Source of the DNA: Ricinus communis
Taxonomy: Eukaryota > Streptophyta > Magnoliopsida > Malpighiales > Euphorbiaceae
Reading direction: 5' to 3'
DNA: 64,000 bases
Assembly: GCF_019578655.1 (NCBI RefSeq)
Contig: NC_063264.1
Coordinates: forward strand, 7,295,213-7,359,212
This document shows, piece after piece, positions 38,501 through 49,777 of this stretch. Position 1 is the stretch's first letter; each line of letters starts with the position of its first letter. The translations under genes were made by a program, and so were the position numbers. Below the pieces are notes generated by a model, which saw only the letters and a list, made by a program, of their open reading frames with translations, searched no databases and had not been told where the DNA came from.

Positions 38501-41500
38501 TGTGTAGATTTTGATAACAGACAACAAAAAGATAGTATTTTGTTAAGCTGTCCAGCAGGTACAAATACACAATTGGTTGCCAACTCATTTAATTTAGTCA
38601 TATCTAAGAAATGAAAGTTCTTCCATGAAATTCATGTGGACGGTTCATATCAACATGAAAGAATTGACTGATGAGATTATGAGAAAACAGATTCCTTACT
38701 CTTCTAAGTCGCCTGTAAAAGAAGCAAAACCATTATGTGTGTACATCATTGATGAGAGTGAATGAAATTGGAAACCATCTATTTGATACTCCACAACCCA
38801 CCTGCTCAAATATCATCTACGTAAGCAATGCCAAGAAAACCTACCCAAAGAGGCAGACTGAGACAAACCACATGATTTTCTAAGAAGTCAATGAACAGAA
38901 GATAATATAAATAAAATGGGGCTCACAGTCACATGACTTAGAAAATTGAAACATTGCTCATGCTTTAGATTTACCAGTTAAGATTTGAGAGTAGATAATG
39001 CATCACTTCATGGTTCCCATACTTGAACATTCTAGTACCCCAAAATTTATGATGTCCACGTTTACCTATTCAAACAGTGAGTGTAGAATATTAGTATTAA
39101 ATAGAAAAGCTCCATTGAGTAGCTTGTAATGTCACTGCATCATCTATGACTTTTCCATTGTATCAAAAAATCTGTTGCATTTGAGTATGCCTTCCTAAAA
39201 TAGTTGAAAGGTCACATGCTGAGTCTATGTATTTGCTTTCATGCAAAACCAGAAGCATATGCATGCTCTAGCAATTTAGTTCATTGAAGCACAAGAACTA
39301 GATCATTGTGAAAATTCAGATTGCATAGCTTTAGAGCAGAAAACACACTATCAACTTCCCGAATTTGGTAATCTGCCAGCAGTATTTTTCTTCACACTTT
39401 CAGGCCAAAAGAGGGTATTATTCACTGAGTTCATAGTGGAAAATTACATCTGATTAATCAGAAAGTTTCATTTTCTTTGGGGGTGGGGTTGGAGACTTAG
39501 ACGACCCATTTCCAATATTGAGGAAATCCCCATTTCCCTTAAGGTTAAAGAAATAAATTCTCTCCATGCCCAATTGACGTTTTCCATTGCTATTCGAACC
39601 CTTTTTGCAAATCAGGACTGGTCATACAAAAACCCCCCCAAATTACCTCTCTCTCTCATACACATATCACAAGGATGAATTCTTCCAGAAAACTGGCCAT
39701 AAATACATATCAAATGAGCATTTATTTTAGTAGCTATATGGCATTTAGGTTTGTGTTTGCTCTTCAACAAGTCACAATTGATTATTATAACCTTAAGTGC
39801 CTGTTATGTACATCGCATCATGATTGAAGCATGTTTCTTAACTAAATATTATAGGACATTAGGACAGCAAAGTATTAACATTTAGAATATGATATTTCTG
39901 CAAGTGAAACATATTTTATTTCACATATTAGCTGATGAAGTAGCTAGGAGGCAAGCAGAATCTGAGAACTATATGAATTAGGTTTGCCAATAAATGAATG
40001 ATTTTTTACCAGTATGAAAGTAGCAATCATTTGATCCATCAAAAAGTGAGAGTCCAACCATTTCATCTGCAGCTGAGTAGGAATGGACGATATCTAAGAA
40101 CACTAGTAGTCCTAATCCTGTGAAAAGAAAGCCAACTAAGTTAGCATAAGTTGAAATCAACAGATTAGCATCAAATAGGAGCAGCCAATGTTAAGACATA
40201 TTTCTAATGAAAAAATAAGAATACAAGAAAAATCATGGATAATTTTGTATATTCAATGCAAGAGTCAATTGCTAACACTATGTGTCTGTGAATTTACTTT
40301 CATTTCATATGCCTGTCAGCATACATTGAAAAAAAACCAAATCACAAACGATGCTGAAACACAAAATTGCAAGTCAAAACATTTGACATAAGCAAATACA
40401 AAAAAATGAAGTAGTTTGCTTGCACAGCATAGATAAAATCCATGATGTTAAGGAATCGACCAGAGAGAATCAGATGAAGAATGACAACCATGTGCTTCAT
40501 CAACCAAGCGTTTGAAATCATCAGGAGTGCCATATCGACTGCTAACAGCATACAAGTTGGTGACCTGCATTGCCAGAGAGATGCTTACTCACGTTCATGG
40601 AAGATGTTAAAGAAAATTTCAGTCACAACATAACATGACAAAAGTATAAAATGATTAACTGTAAATGAGGCAGCAATATGTTAAATGGATGAAGTTAAAT
40701 TTAGCGATCCTGTCACATGTATCAGGCACAACAGTAGGGATTATAAGAAAAACAAACTTTAATAAAATGGAACTAGCCATAGCAATAATTATTCACCAGC
40801 AATGGGTCATGAATAATTTGAACTTCACTTCTACCATCAATATTTAATCATACAATAGTTTTTCCATAGTAAGTTCCCTTCTTAAACACAAATGTCAAAC
40901 AGGGTCTCTAATTAATCTAGAACCTAGAGATTCTCCGATAATTCTGCTTATCATTGTCAAATCAATGATCAAAAGTTTGGATGTCTGGAATTCAGGGAAA
41001 CTTACATATATCAATGTTAAACAAGATACAGAAAGTGGCTTACTCTATAACCAATAGTGAAATAATCTTTATGCTCAACAACGCCAATCAACTGGATTGC
41101 ATTGTATCCAGCTTCCTTCACATGTGGAAGGACCTATTATGGAAATAGTGTAGAACAGAAATGGAACAAAATGATTACACGTTATACTATGCAAAACAAA
41201 TAAATAAAGATAGATCATGCCATAAGCCATAAGCCATAAAACAAAGATCCACCTTCTCTACGAAATCACCGAAAGAAGATATTTTTGGCTCTGAGCCACT
41301 AATTCCAACATGACACTCGTATATACGCAAGGACTTTGGCACTTTTGGGCGAGTGTTTTTCCATTTGTAAGCAAATTCTGGGGGTGGTTCCCAGTGGATG
41401 GCAAAAGGTTGCTTCCCATCTGTGCCTGAGAATGATTATCAAGGTTCATATATGCGAAGTATCAATAGTAAAATACTATATATAATTTCCATAATTGACG

Positions 41501-41746
41501 AAAAGTAAGAACTAAAGCTCTGCAAGATTATTCCCGATAAGGATAAGCGATAGACAATAATTACAAGCAAGCAGCAAAGTCCTTGCAGCATTGGATGAGC
41601 GTAGAAATTGCTATACAGAAGAACCCTATTCGGCAGCAGCAGATGCTGCTTTGGAATGTATTTATTATGCAGAGAAAAGTAGAGCCCAATAAGTAAGAGG
41701 ACCAGGAGAATACTGATCATGGAGAGCCTAGTTTAATAATGTCATT

Positions 41747-41800
<54 letters not shown>

Positions 41801-43959
41801 CAAATAAAAGCACACCCCATCAAAGATGTTTCAGGATAGAGACATACAATGTGGATGTGCATCATGAATGCATGTACAAGGGGAAGGTGACAGATGAGTG
41901 AATATTTATATTCAACATTATGTATCCATAATAATCTTTCTTTACAACAATTTGACTGTTAAGCAAGGTGCACTGAATGCATAAACCAGAAAAATCAAAT
42001 AGGGAATGACACAAAGTTATGTTATTAAAGTATCTGATGCTCAAAAAAAATGTCAGAGAACAACAAATGGCTTTCACCATAAGTGAGTTTTACCTGGTTC
42101 TACATAAGTTGCCCAAGCCGGTACACGTTCTAATGGCCCATTGGGAGTGTTAAAATAGACCCTATATTTGCTTCCATGAGGAATAGTTGGAGCGTACTTT
42201 TTCAACCAAGCTTGCCTTCCTTTACGTGTCTCAAACCAATAAGGCAACGGAGGCTCCTTAGTACGAATTTTCTCTAGCCACATTGGATCACTTGCAACAT
42301 TAAATATGTCAAATTCATTTCCTTGATCAATCACATCAAATGGAGGTAAGTTACTAGGGGGATCATCTGCATGCTCTTTTTTCCATTCCTTATATCTCGT
42401 TTCCGCATCTGGTAGTGGTATTGCATCTAATTCTTCCATAGTTTCAGGTCCATTAGGCCCAAACCATTGCTCATATAACTTTGCGGGCACCTTAAGTCGG
42501 TTTTTAATATATTCGTCTTCTCCAGGTTCCCAATAGTCATCATTAGCTTTCTTGAAGATTTCATCAATGTTAATACCACTGTCACCTTTATCATAGTCAT
42601 CCATATAATTATACTGTTGAAAGTAAAGTTCATCAGGTTTTTCTCCCTCCCTAAGTTTATCTTCAAGAATGATAAACCAGTATCCATAGTCATCATGGCC
42701 AAGATGACCCTCTCTTGCATAATTTTCTGTTGGAGACCACCCATTAAAGTCACCCACTAGTGCACAATAACGAGCACCTGTATGTATCCATCATAATATT
42801 CACATGTGCTTTGCCAAAATAGACAGGAAACTAGCAAAATAAATAAATGAAAAGGAAGCTGACATAAAGGAAGATGAGAAGTGATAATAAAAGCCATTCA
42901 TGGTACTATTTACTGAAATATTTTAGAAAAAAAAAAACAAATTCCACATCTACCTAATAATGCAGGCCTAAAATATGTTTACAAAATAAGAGCATTATGT
43001 AAAACCTGGTGCCCATTCCATATAATCTGCCCGATGTTCTGGATGGCGATGCAGACCCATCAATTCAAATCTATATAAGAAAACCAAGTACAATCAAATT
43101 CAACCCAAGATTACCACCACCAACTTCATCTCAGCTAGAAAAATAAGCACAAAATTATTAACTTAGTTTACCAACAATAACACCAAAATTTTAAAAATTC
43201 ATTCTATCAAAAGCTTCCCATATTCTGACATCAGCAAATTAAATAAGTTAGCTATTATTACAAAACAAGTCTACCCTCTAAGGTAATACACATTCAAGCT
43301 AACCACGTGGAATTTTGTTTTAGACATAACAAATACGCACACATGCAAACAGGTTTAATTTCATTGAACAAACCCATAAGCAATGTCTTTAATCATAAGA
43401 TTCCTCTTGAAAAGTTCCTCTTTGAGATCCTTCAGTGATTTATGCCTGCAGAATTTTCCCACTATAATTACTAATAATATACTTCAATTAAATGTCAGAA
43501 AAGAATTATAAAACAAAATTATACAATTCTTCAACTAAAAAAGAAAAAGAACAATCTTTATACAGACTCACAATAGAATCATTCAAATGAAATATGTAAG
43601 CTCCATTCTTTTTTTCTCTCTCCAATATAACAGAATATAACCCTCTTCTTCTTTCAAGTTGAGTTTTCTCAAACTTTGTACCTTTCACGAAGAAACTGAG
43701 CAAATTGTTTATGGGAAATGCAAAGTCTGGTGAGAAACCCAACTGGGTTTATTCCTTTCTCGTCTTCTGTTTCAGTTTCTCTGGTCTTTTTAGAGTGCTT
43801 TTGTTGTTTTGGTGGTTGATTTGCGGCTGTGCAGTCTATCTTGAATTTAATTTTGTTAGAAAGATTGATGCTTTGAGATTTGAATTGGAAGGGAAGATTA
43901 TGAGCATTGCTATTTGGGTAAAGAGCAAAGAAGGATTTTGTTGAGAGAAGTGAAGTCAT
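32524..43959 (-). CDS. BE1: Plastid 1,4-alpha-glucan branching enzyme-like protein (BE1 / EMB2729 type), 21 exons
   Basis: Minus-strand exons: 43959-43682, 43445-43374, 43070-43006, 42777-42094, 41425-41253, 41133-41044, 40564-40489, 40117-40010, 39065-38975, 38801-38700, 37878-37776, 36149-36012, 35862-35791, 35661-35557, 35233-35156, 35028-34918, 34565-34485, 33908-33804, 33502-33417, 33317-33263, 32556-32524. They join in frame to 901 aa. Residues about 1-45 form a Ser-rich, acid-poor plastid transit peptide. A CBM48-type block ('[11 protein letters not shown]') lies near 143-153. The GH13 region follows: 'DIVHSY' near 488, '[10 protein letters not shown]' near 555, 'TIAED' near 610, 'YAENHNQ' near 678. 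Two of the three GH13 catalytic acids are therefore replaced (Asp to His, Asp to Asn). The Arabidopsis relative is embryo-essential, and its branching activity is uncertain. One intron carries a TRIM array, another a GA microsatellite. Confidence 0.94.
36885..37750 (-). mobile_element. Tandem TRIM retrotransposon array in a BE1 intron
   Basis: Five LTR copies alternate with three short internal segments, all on the minus strand. LTRs: 36890-37015, 37096-37222, 37303-37428, 37509-37632, 37633-37745 (truncated). Internal segments (about 80 bp each): 37016-37095, 37223-37302, 37429-37508. Each internal segment has, just inside the LTR, a primer-binding site matching TGGTATCAGAGC (complement of initiator tRNA-Met; best at about 37291-37302) and a purine tract 'gagggaggg' before the next LTR (TGTTAGAAG...). 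LTRs 4 and 5 are fused with no internal segment between them. The whole array is bounded by the 5-bp duplication AAGAG (36885-36889 and 37746-37750), so it was inserted, or grew from a single insertion, at one site. It has no coding capacity. Confidence 0.88.
41751..41796. repeat. (GA)n microsatellite in a BE1 intron
   Basis: About 23 uninterrupted GA units in the intron between exons 4 and 5 of the branching-enzyme-like gene. Likely length-polymorphic. Confidence 0.97.
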
Positions 43960-44691
43960 ATCTGATACAGAGAAGCAAGAGTACAGCAGAGGAGAGTTGG
44001 GCTTTTAGATAAGGATGGCGGGTAGTGACTAGTGAGAAGTTCTTTCTTCTTCTTTTTTTGAAAAATGGGAGAAGGTGCATTTTTGTGCTTAACGATTTAT
44101 CAAAAACAACTATTTAAGTCTATCTTTTAACTGCGAATTTAGCAGAAATTCAATCTGTTAGTCAAATACTGAGGTGTAATAAAAATATATTTATCATAAA
44201 TTTTTTTTAAAAAATCTCTTTCTAATTTTATTACTTTGTCCGTCATTTGACTTCTCTCCTTCAATTATTCTCATCTATTATTCTCCATTCTCTGTTTTGT
44301 TCTTCTCTCACCATACATTCAAATCAATAAAAATCAATTTCCCACTTTTCTTCGCCATTAATATCTCAAAACCTAAGTGAGCTCCTTCTCCATAGTGAAA
44401 TGAGTAACGATTGCCATCTCTAAGAGGACCTTATGCATATAAAGGTTTAACTTTTAGGAGTTGGGTGGGGAAGGGTCTAGGTGGAAGCGAAATGCCTTAA
44501 ATTGGATCTTGTCTTTGATTTTCTTTTTTTACTATTAGTTAGCAGTTAAGCTGTAAGGTCATGTTTGAGTTGGAAGTGTTCGAAGAATCATCATTCATCT
44601 CTTTATTGAAGGGCTAATTGCACAATCCTTGATGGCCCTTTGTTGTTCTAAAGTGCTACTATCCATAGCAAGATTTCACATACCGGTGGTT
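43960..44691. other. Upstream region of BE1
   Basis: This holds the promoter and 5'UTR of the minus-strand BE1 gene. The first 80 bp upstream of the ATG are purine-rich on the plus strand (pyrimidine-rich in the transcript), as is usual for a plant leader. No TATA box was recognised with confidence. A copia retrotransposon sits only about 730 bp upstream of the start codon. Confidence 0.4.
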
Positions 44692-44696
44692 CTTAT

Positions 44697-45057
44697 AAAA
44701 AGAAATTTGATAAACTGGAAATTGTTCTCTGTATTAACGTGAGCAAGCATTTGTTATAGGAAGAAGTTTAAAATATATATAGTAAAGCTATCACAACTAA
44801 CTAGATAAGAAGATCAATTCAAAAATACAATCTGTTACATAAAATCAGCTGTAACTAAATGATGAGCTGGAGATAACCACTTTGACCATGATTGAGCTAA
44901 TCTTGAATTAACTAAACTACCCAAATGTATCCCTTAGATATAATAAGAGGATCACTTGCAGCCTTATCACTCCTAATAACCTTATCATTCCAAAGTGTCT
45001 TTGTCATGCTCTTTTAGACAAACATTTGAATTCATGGCTGGTCTATGATGGTTAATA
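44697..45057 (-). repeat. 3' LTR of the copia element
   Basis: 361 bp. It is paired with 49412-49772. A polypurine tract ('tttgcgggggga' on the element strand, about 45058-45069) lies directly inside it. Confidence 0.93.
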
Positions 45058-46925
45058 TCCCCCCGCAAACTGAGCCGAGGCTGGAGGCGTAGTTTGGGAC
45101 AATAAAGAGAAAGAGTAGCTTTGGACATAGGCTTAGTGAAGATGTCAGCTACTTGAGACGAAGTTGGAATATATTTAGTGACAAGAAAACCAAGAGCAAC
45201 TCTCTCACGAACAAAGTGATAATCAAGCTCAATGTGCTTGCTTCTTGCATGAAAAATTGGATTGATAGTCATATGTAAGGCACTGAGGTTGTCACATAAC
45301 AAAATTGGAGGATGAGACTCTGTGACTTGAAGATCGTGGAGAATATAAGTCAGCCATGTGACCTCTGCAGCAGTGTGTGCCATGGCTCGATACTCAGCTT
45401 CGGTGCTGGAGCGTGAAACTGTATGTTGTTTCTTGGCACACCAGGAGATGGGATTACGACCAAGGAAGGTGCAGTAGCCAGTAGTGGAACGATAAGTGAT
45501 AGGGCAGCCTGCTCAGTCTGAATCTGAAAAGGCACAAAGATCAAGTGTAGTGTTGGAGGTAAGATCAAGACCAAGAGTAAGGGTGCCTTTAACATAGCGC
45601 ATGATGCGTTTAGCCATTTTTAGATGAGACTGAGTGGGAGCATGCATAAATTGAGACACATAGTTCACATTATAAGCAAGATCAGGGCGGGTCAAAGTGA
45701 GATACTGAAGGGCTCCAATAATAGCACGATGTGAAGTAGGATCATCAAGAGGAGTCTGATTGTGAAGTCCTTTGGTTTTGGCTTCAAGTGGCGTACTCAT
45801 AGGTTTACAGTCAACCATTTCAGCTCGTTCTAGGATGGTGAGTGCATAGTGAGATTAAGACAAATGTAAGCCATGAGATGTAGAAGTCACTTTGATTCTA
45901 AGGAAATGATGAATGGGACCAAGATCTTTCATAGCAAACTCCGTATGCAATAGCTGAATAAAAGTGGAAAGAAGTTATGAATTTGAACCTATGAAAAGTA
46001 CTGAAATGATCAAACCATATTTTGATAAAAAAGTACTGAAATGATCAGCAAGACTACAAACAAAACCATATTTTGATAAAAAAGTACTGAAATGATCAAA
46101 CCAGGCACGGGGTGCTTGTTTGAGACCATAAAGGGCTCGTTGAAGTTTGCAAACATGATTAGGAAACTATGGATCAATCATGCCTGGGGGCTGTTCCATA
46201 TAGATATCTTCTGTAATGACTCTATGTAGAAAGGCATTTTTGACATCTAGTTGTCTGATGTCCCAGTGGCGAACGAGAGCAAGACTGAGAACAAGGAAAA
46301 TAGTACCAGGTTTGATGACAGGGGAAAACATGTCAGTGTAGTCGATGCCATCAACTTGATGATATCCCTTGGCAACGAGGCGTGCCTTTAGTCTGTCCAG
46401 AGATCCATCAGGTTTAAGTTTTGGTTTTAAAACCCATTTGCATCCTATGACATGCATAGAAGAGACACGAGGAACCAACGTCCAGGTCTGATTATGACGA
46501 AGTGCCTGAATTTCTTTATTCATTGCAGATCGCCAACCATCATGCTTGAGTGCAAACTTGATAGATTTAGGAACGCGAGGGATGTCTGATCCAATAGCCA
46601 AGAGTGCATACTTGGGATTGGGTTTATAAATACCATCTTGGGAGCGAGTGATCATGGAGTGAGGTTGAGGTGGAATGGGCACAGGTAATGCGGGCTCTTC
46701 AGAGGAGAGGTCAGGTCGATATGCACCAGGTGAATGATCAAGAGAAGGGGATGATGAAGCAATAGGATCAGAATGAGGTGGGAGTGGAGATGGAACGAAA
46801 GGTGAATGATTTGGAGAAGAAGAGTCAGGTGGATCAGGACTGATGAGAGCTGGGTTTAATGGTGTGTTAAGTTGTCCTTGTGTTGAGATTAGAGTAGACA
46901 CTGATTGAGATAGAGATGCATTCAA
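44985..46925 (-). pseudogene. copia reverse transcriptase and RNase H remnant
   Basis: The RT N-terminal half is intact ('[20 protein letters not shown]', '[20 protein letters not shown]', 'DVKNAFLH') and ends in a stop at 46167. The region that should encode the YVDD catalytic loop (about 45950-46110) instead holds short tandem duplications of 'aaaagtactgaaatgatca', so the active site is missing. RNase H follows in two pieces (45818-45513, 45383-44985) with '[20 protein letters not shown]' and '[11 protein letters not shown]'. Confidence 0.85.
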
Positions 46926-47107
46926 GATAACTTCAGGCGTGCTGGATTGTTGTGCTAAGTAGAGCGGAAGGGAAGGATCAGTAGTAGTGCATTCCTACGA
47001 GGAAGAATCAGCATTAGTAAATGGAAGATCAATCCAAGAATCAAATATACTTATCAATTGTTAGTGGAAGAGTTAATCAAATGAGGGGCATGATTCTTGA
47101 AGGAAAA

Positions 47108-48154
47108 TTAACTCTCATCGAACATAACATGTCTTGAGATAATGATTTTTTGTATTGATAGATGAAAACACTTATAACATTTATATTGATCACTGTAACC
47201 TATGAAAACACATGGGACAGTCTTCGAATCAAATTTATTTTTTTGAGTATCCCATGTGTATGGAAAGCATCTAGAGTCAAAAGCTCTAAGAAAGGAATAT
47301 TTGGAATGAACTTGATGAAGCTTAAAATAAGGTGTGTTATAATCAAGTGCAGTGGATGGCAAACGACTGATAAAAAATACAACAGTTTGAAAGGCTTCAA
47401 CCCATAAATATAAAGGAGCATTATAGTGAAACATCATAGCCATACCTAGTTCTCGAATGACACGATGACGATGCTCAACCATACCTATTTGCTCTGGTGT
47501 GTGTGGGCAAAAAATTTGATAAACAATACCTTATGCTTGAAAATGAGAACTAAGCCTAAAGTTAACAAATTCGCCACCTCCATCAGAGTGAAACATTTTA
47601 ATAGTTGTGTCAAATTGCCTTGCAACATATTTCTCAAAAGCCAAATAAGCATCAAAGAAATCAGATTTAACTCGCAAAGGAATGAGCCAAGTATATCGTG
47701 AGAAATCATCAACAATGCAAGCATAATATCAAAATTTGCTAAGTGATAAAATGGTTGATGGACCCTATAAGTCACAATGTATTTTATTAAAAGCAGAAGA
47801 ACTAATACTGTCAAAAGATGAAGAAGGTAATTTACTAAGTTTAGCTAATTAACAGCTATTACAAAGAGATTGCGCCTTATTGGAGCCTTGAACATCAATC
47901 AAACCCTTTTGTTGTAACAACTTAAGAGTGGACATTTGAGGATGTCCCAGTCGTTGATGCCACAAGTCGATGGTGCCAACTTTGAACCTACGGGAGAAAT
48001 GTGACTCATGCGGACTTGAAATAACGTATAGGTCACCCTTGCGTTGCTCTGTCATCACCTTGTAACCCGTCTCCCTTTCCTTGACACAAAAACCATCATT
48101 AGAAAATTCACAATTAACAAGGTAGTTATTTGTAAGTTGGCCGACTGATAGCAA
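47108..48154 (-). pseudogene. copia integrase remnant
   Basis: The GAG-pre-integrase block 'LWHQRLGHPQMSTLKLL' lies near 47930, and a conserved integrase C-terminal stretch ('YLWVEAFQTVVFFISRLPS') near 47370. Between them the frame changes several times (about 47485-47850) and stops occur, so no intact integrase core can be read. Confidence 0.8.
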
Positions 48155-48295
48155 ATTCCTTTTTAGTTTAGGTACATGTAGGACATCATTTAGAGGTAGA
48201 ATTTTATCACCATTGGTAATACTAGCATCACCTATAGAGTCAATACCTAACAGAGAACCATTACCTATGAGTACTGAGTCATTACCTAAATATGG

Positions 48296-49365
48296 TCATT
48301 TATTTGTCAGCATTTTAGAGTTACTTGTCATGTGTTGAGAAGCTCCAGTGTTTGTGGTCCATTCGGTGTCATACACTGTGTTGTCGAGGGTGAGTGTGGC
48401 CAATGCCTTAGGGAGTTCTTCTATAGTTGACGAATGCTTACCTAAGTGCCAGCATATCTTTGCAATATGTCCTACGACACCACAAATTTGGCAGGTATCA
48501 TTTCGATACATCTCTCTTTCTTCTGGTGTCATCCTTCTTTATCCTGGTGGAGGTGGTTTGCAGGCTCTGAGGTCTTGCCTATTGCTGTTTGTATAACCTT
48601 AATTGTGATTTCCTTGATTGCTGGAATTTTGGTTGTGTGCTTGAAAGCCTCGACCACTCAAGTTGAAGCTGTTTTGGCTTATGCGATTTGTGAGGCCTGA
48701 ATTTTATTTTTGTCCATAGAAAGCTAGTTGGTGAGTTGGTGTTTGTGTAGTGAACCAGTTTTTTCTCTGTTCGTAACCTTGCAGCAAAGATATGAGTTCA
48801 GGGTAGGATGGTCTGGGTGGCTTCAACATGGTTGTGGTAAATGATTCATATTTTGGTCCAAGACTAGTGAGCAAGGAAAATACCTTCTCCTTATCAGGAA
48901 CAAGACTTCCAATGGTTGCGAGGCTGTCACAGATCCCTTTTTAAACTTTTGAATATGCTCAATAATGGTGATACTGTCATTTTTCCAGAGATAGGTAAGT
49001 TGTTGTTATAGAGTGAATTCTCTTTCTTGAGAATATTGGGCATATGCTTCCTTTAAAGCATCCCAGACTGCTTTTGATGTGTATTGGCCTATAACAAGAC
49101 CAAGTGCCTCTTCTGAAAGTGTGCCAATCAGCCATCCACGAAGTAGCCGATATGATTTTCTCTAGTCTACCGTCTTGTTGTTCATCGAAGTGGTCTCAGT
49201 CTGTGTAGTTGAGTCTGTTGCTGAGTTGTTTATTTCACTTGTGAGATGATCAATTAGATCTTGGCTTTCTGCAAGTGCCAGAACCTGTTCTCTCCATAAT
49301 GGGTAGTTATCAGGTTTGAGTTTAAGAGTAATGAAGTTGCTGACATTGTGTGAGAATGAACTCAT
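48296..49365 (-). pseudogene. copia gag and protease remnant
   Basis: The gag N-terminus starts at ATG 49365 ('LKPDNYPLWREQVLALAES') and hits a stop after 67 codons; matching sequence continues in pieces downstream. A CCHC zinc knuckle (C-X2-C-X4-H-X4-C, 'CQICGVVGHIAKIC') is near 48480. The aspartic protease site that should read Asp-Ser/Thr-Gly-Ala reads Asn-Thr-Gly-Ala ('TNTGASQHMT', near 48365), so the catalytic Asp is lost. Confidence 0.8.
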
Positions 49366-49411
49366 GTTTGTTGATTATTTTTTTGTTGCTCACTCCAGCG
49401 CTCTGATACCA

Positions 49412-49772
49412 AAAAAGAAATTTGATAAACTGAAAATTGTTCTTTGTATTAACGTGAGCAAGTATTTATTATAGGAAGAAGTTTAAAATATATATCGTAA
49501 AGCTATCACAACTAACTAGATAAGAAGATTAATTCAAAAATACAATCTGTTACATAATATCAGCTGTAACTAAATGATGAGCTGGAGATAACCACTTTGA
49601 CCATGATTGAGCTGATCTTGAATTAACTAAACCACCGAAATATATCCCTTAGATATGATAAGAGGATCATTTGCAGCCTTATCACTCCTAATAACCTTAT
49701 CACTCCAAAGTGTCCTCATCATGCTCTTTCAGACAAACATTTGAATTCATGGCTGGTCTTTGATGGTTAATA
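49412..49772 (-). repeat. 5' LTR of the copia element, with primer-binding site
   Basis: 361 bp, equal in length to the other LTR. Directly inside it, at 49400-49411, the element strand reads TGGTATCAGAGC, the standard primer-binding site complementary to initiator tRNA-Met. Confidence 0.93.
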
Positions 49773-49777
49773 CTTAT

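Larger units (their letters stand above)
44697..49772 (-). mobile_element. Ty1/copia LTR retrotransposon, full length but degenerate
   Basis: A 5076-bp element on the minus strand bounded by the 5-bp target duplication CTTAT (44692-44696 and 49773-49777). The 361-bp LTRs lie at both ends. Gag, protease, integrase, RT and RNase H remnants occur in copia order (integrase before RT). They are broken by stops and frameshifts, so the copy is not autonomous. By eye the LTRs differ at about 19 of 361 positions (near 5%), pointing to an insertion a few million years old under usual plant rates. LTR termini are unusual: on the element strand they read TATTAACC...TTTCTTTTT rather than TG...CA. Confidence 0.93.
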
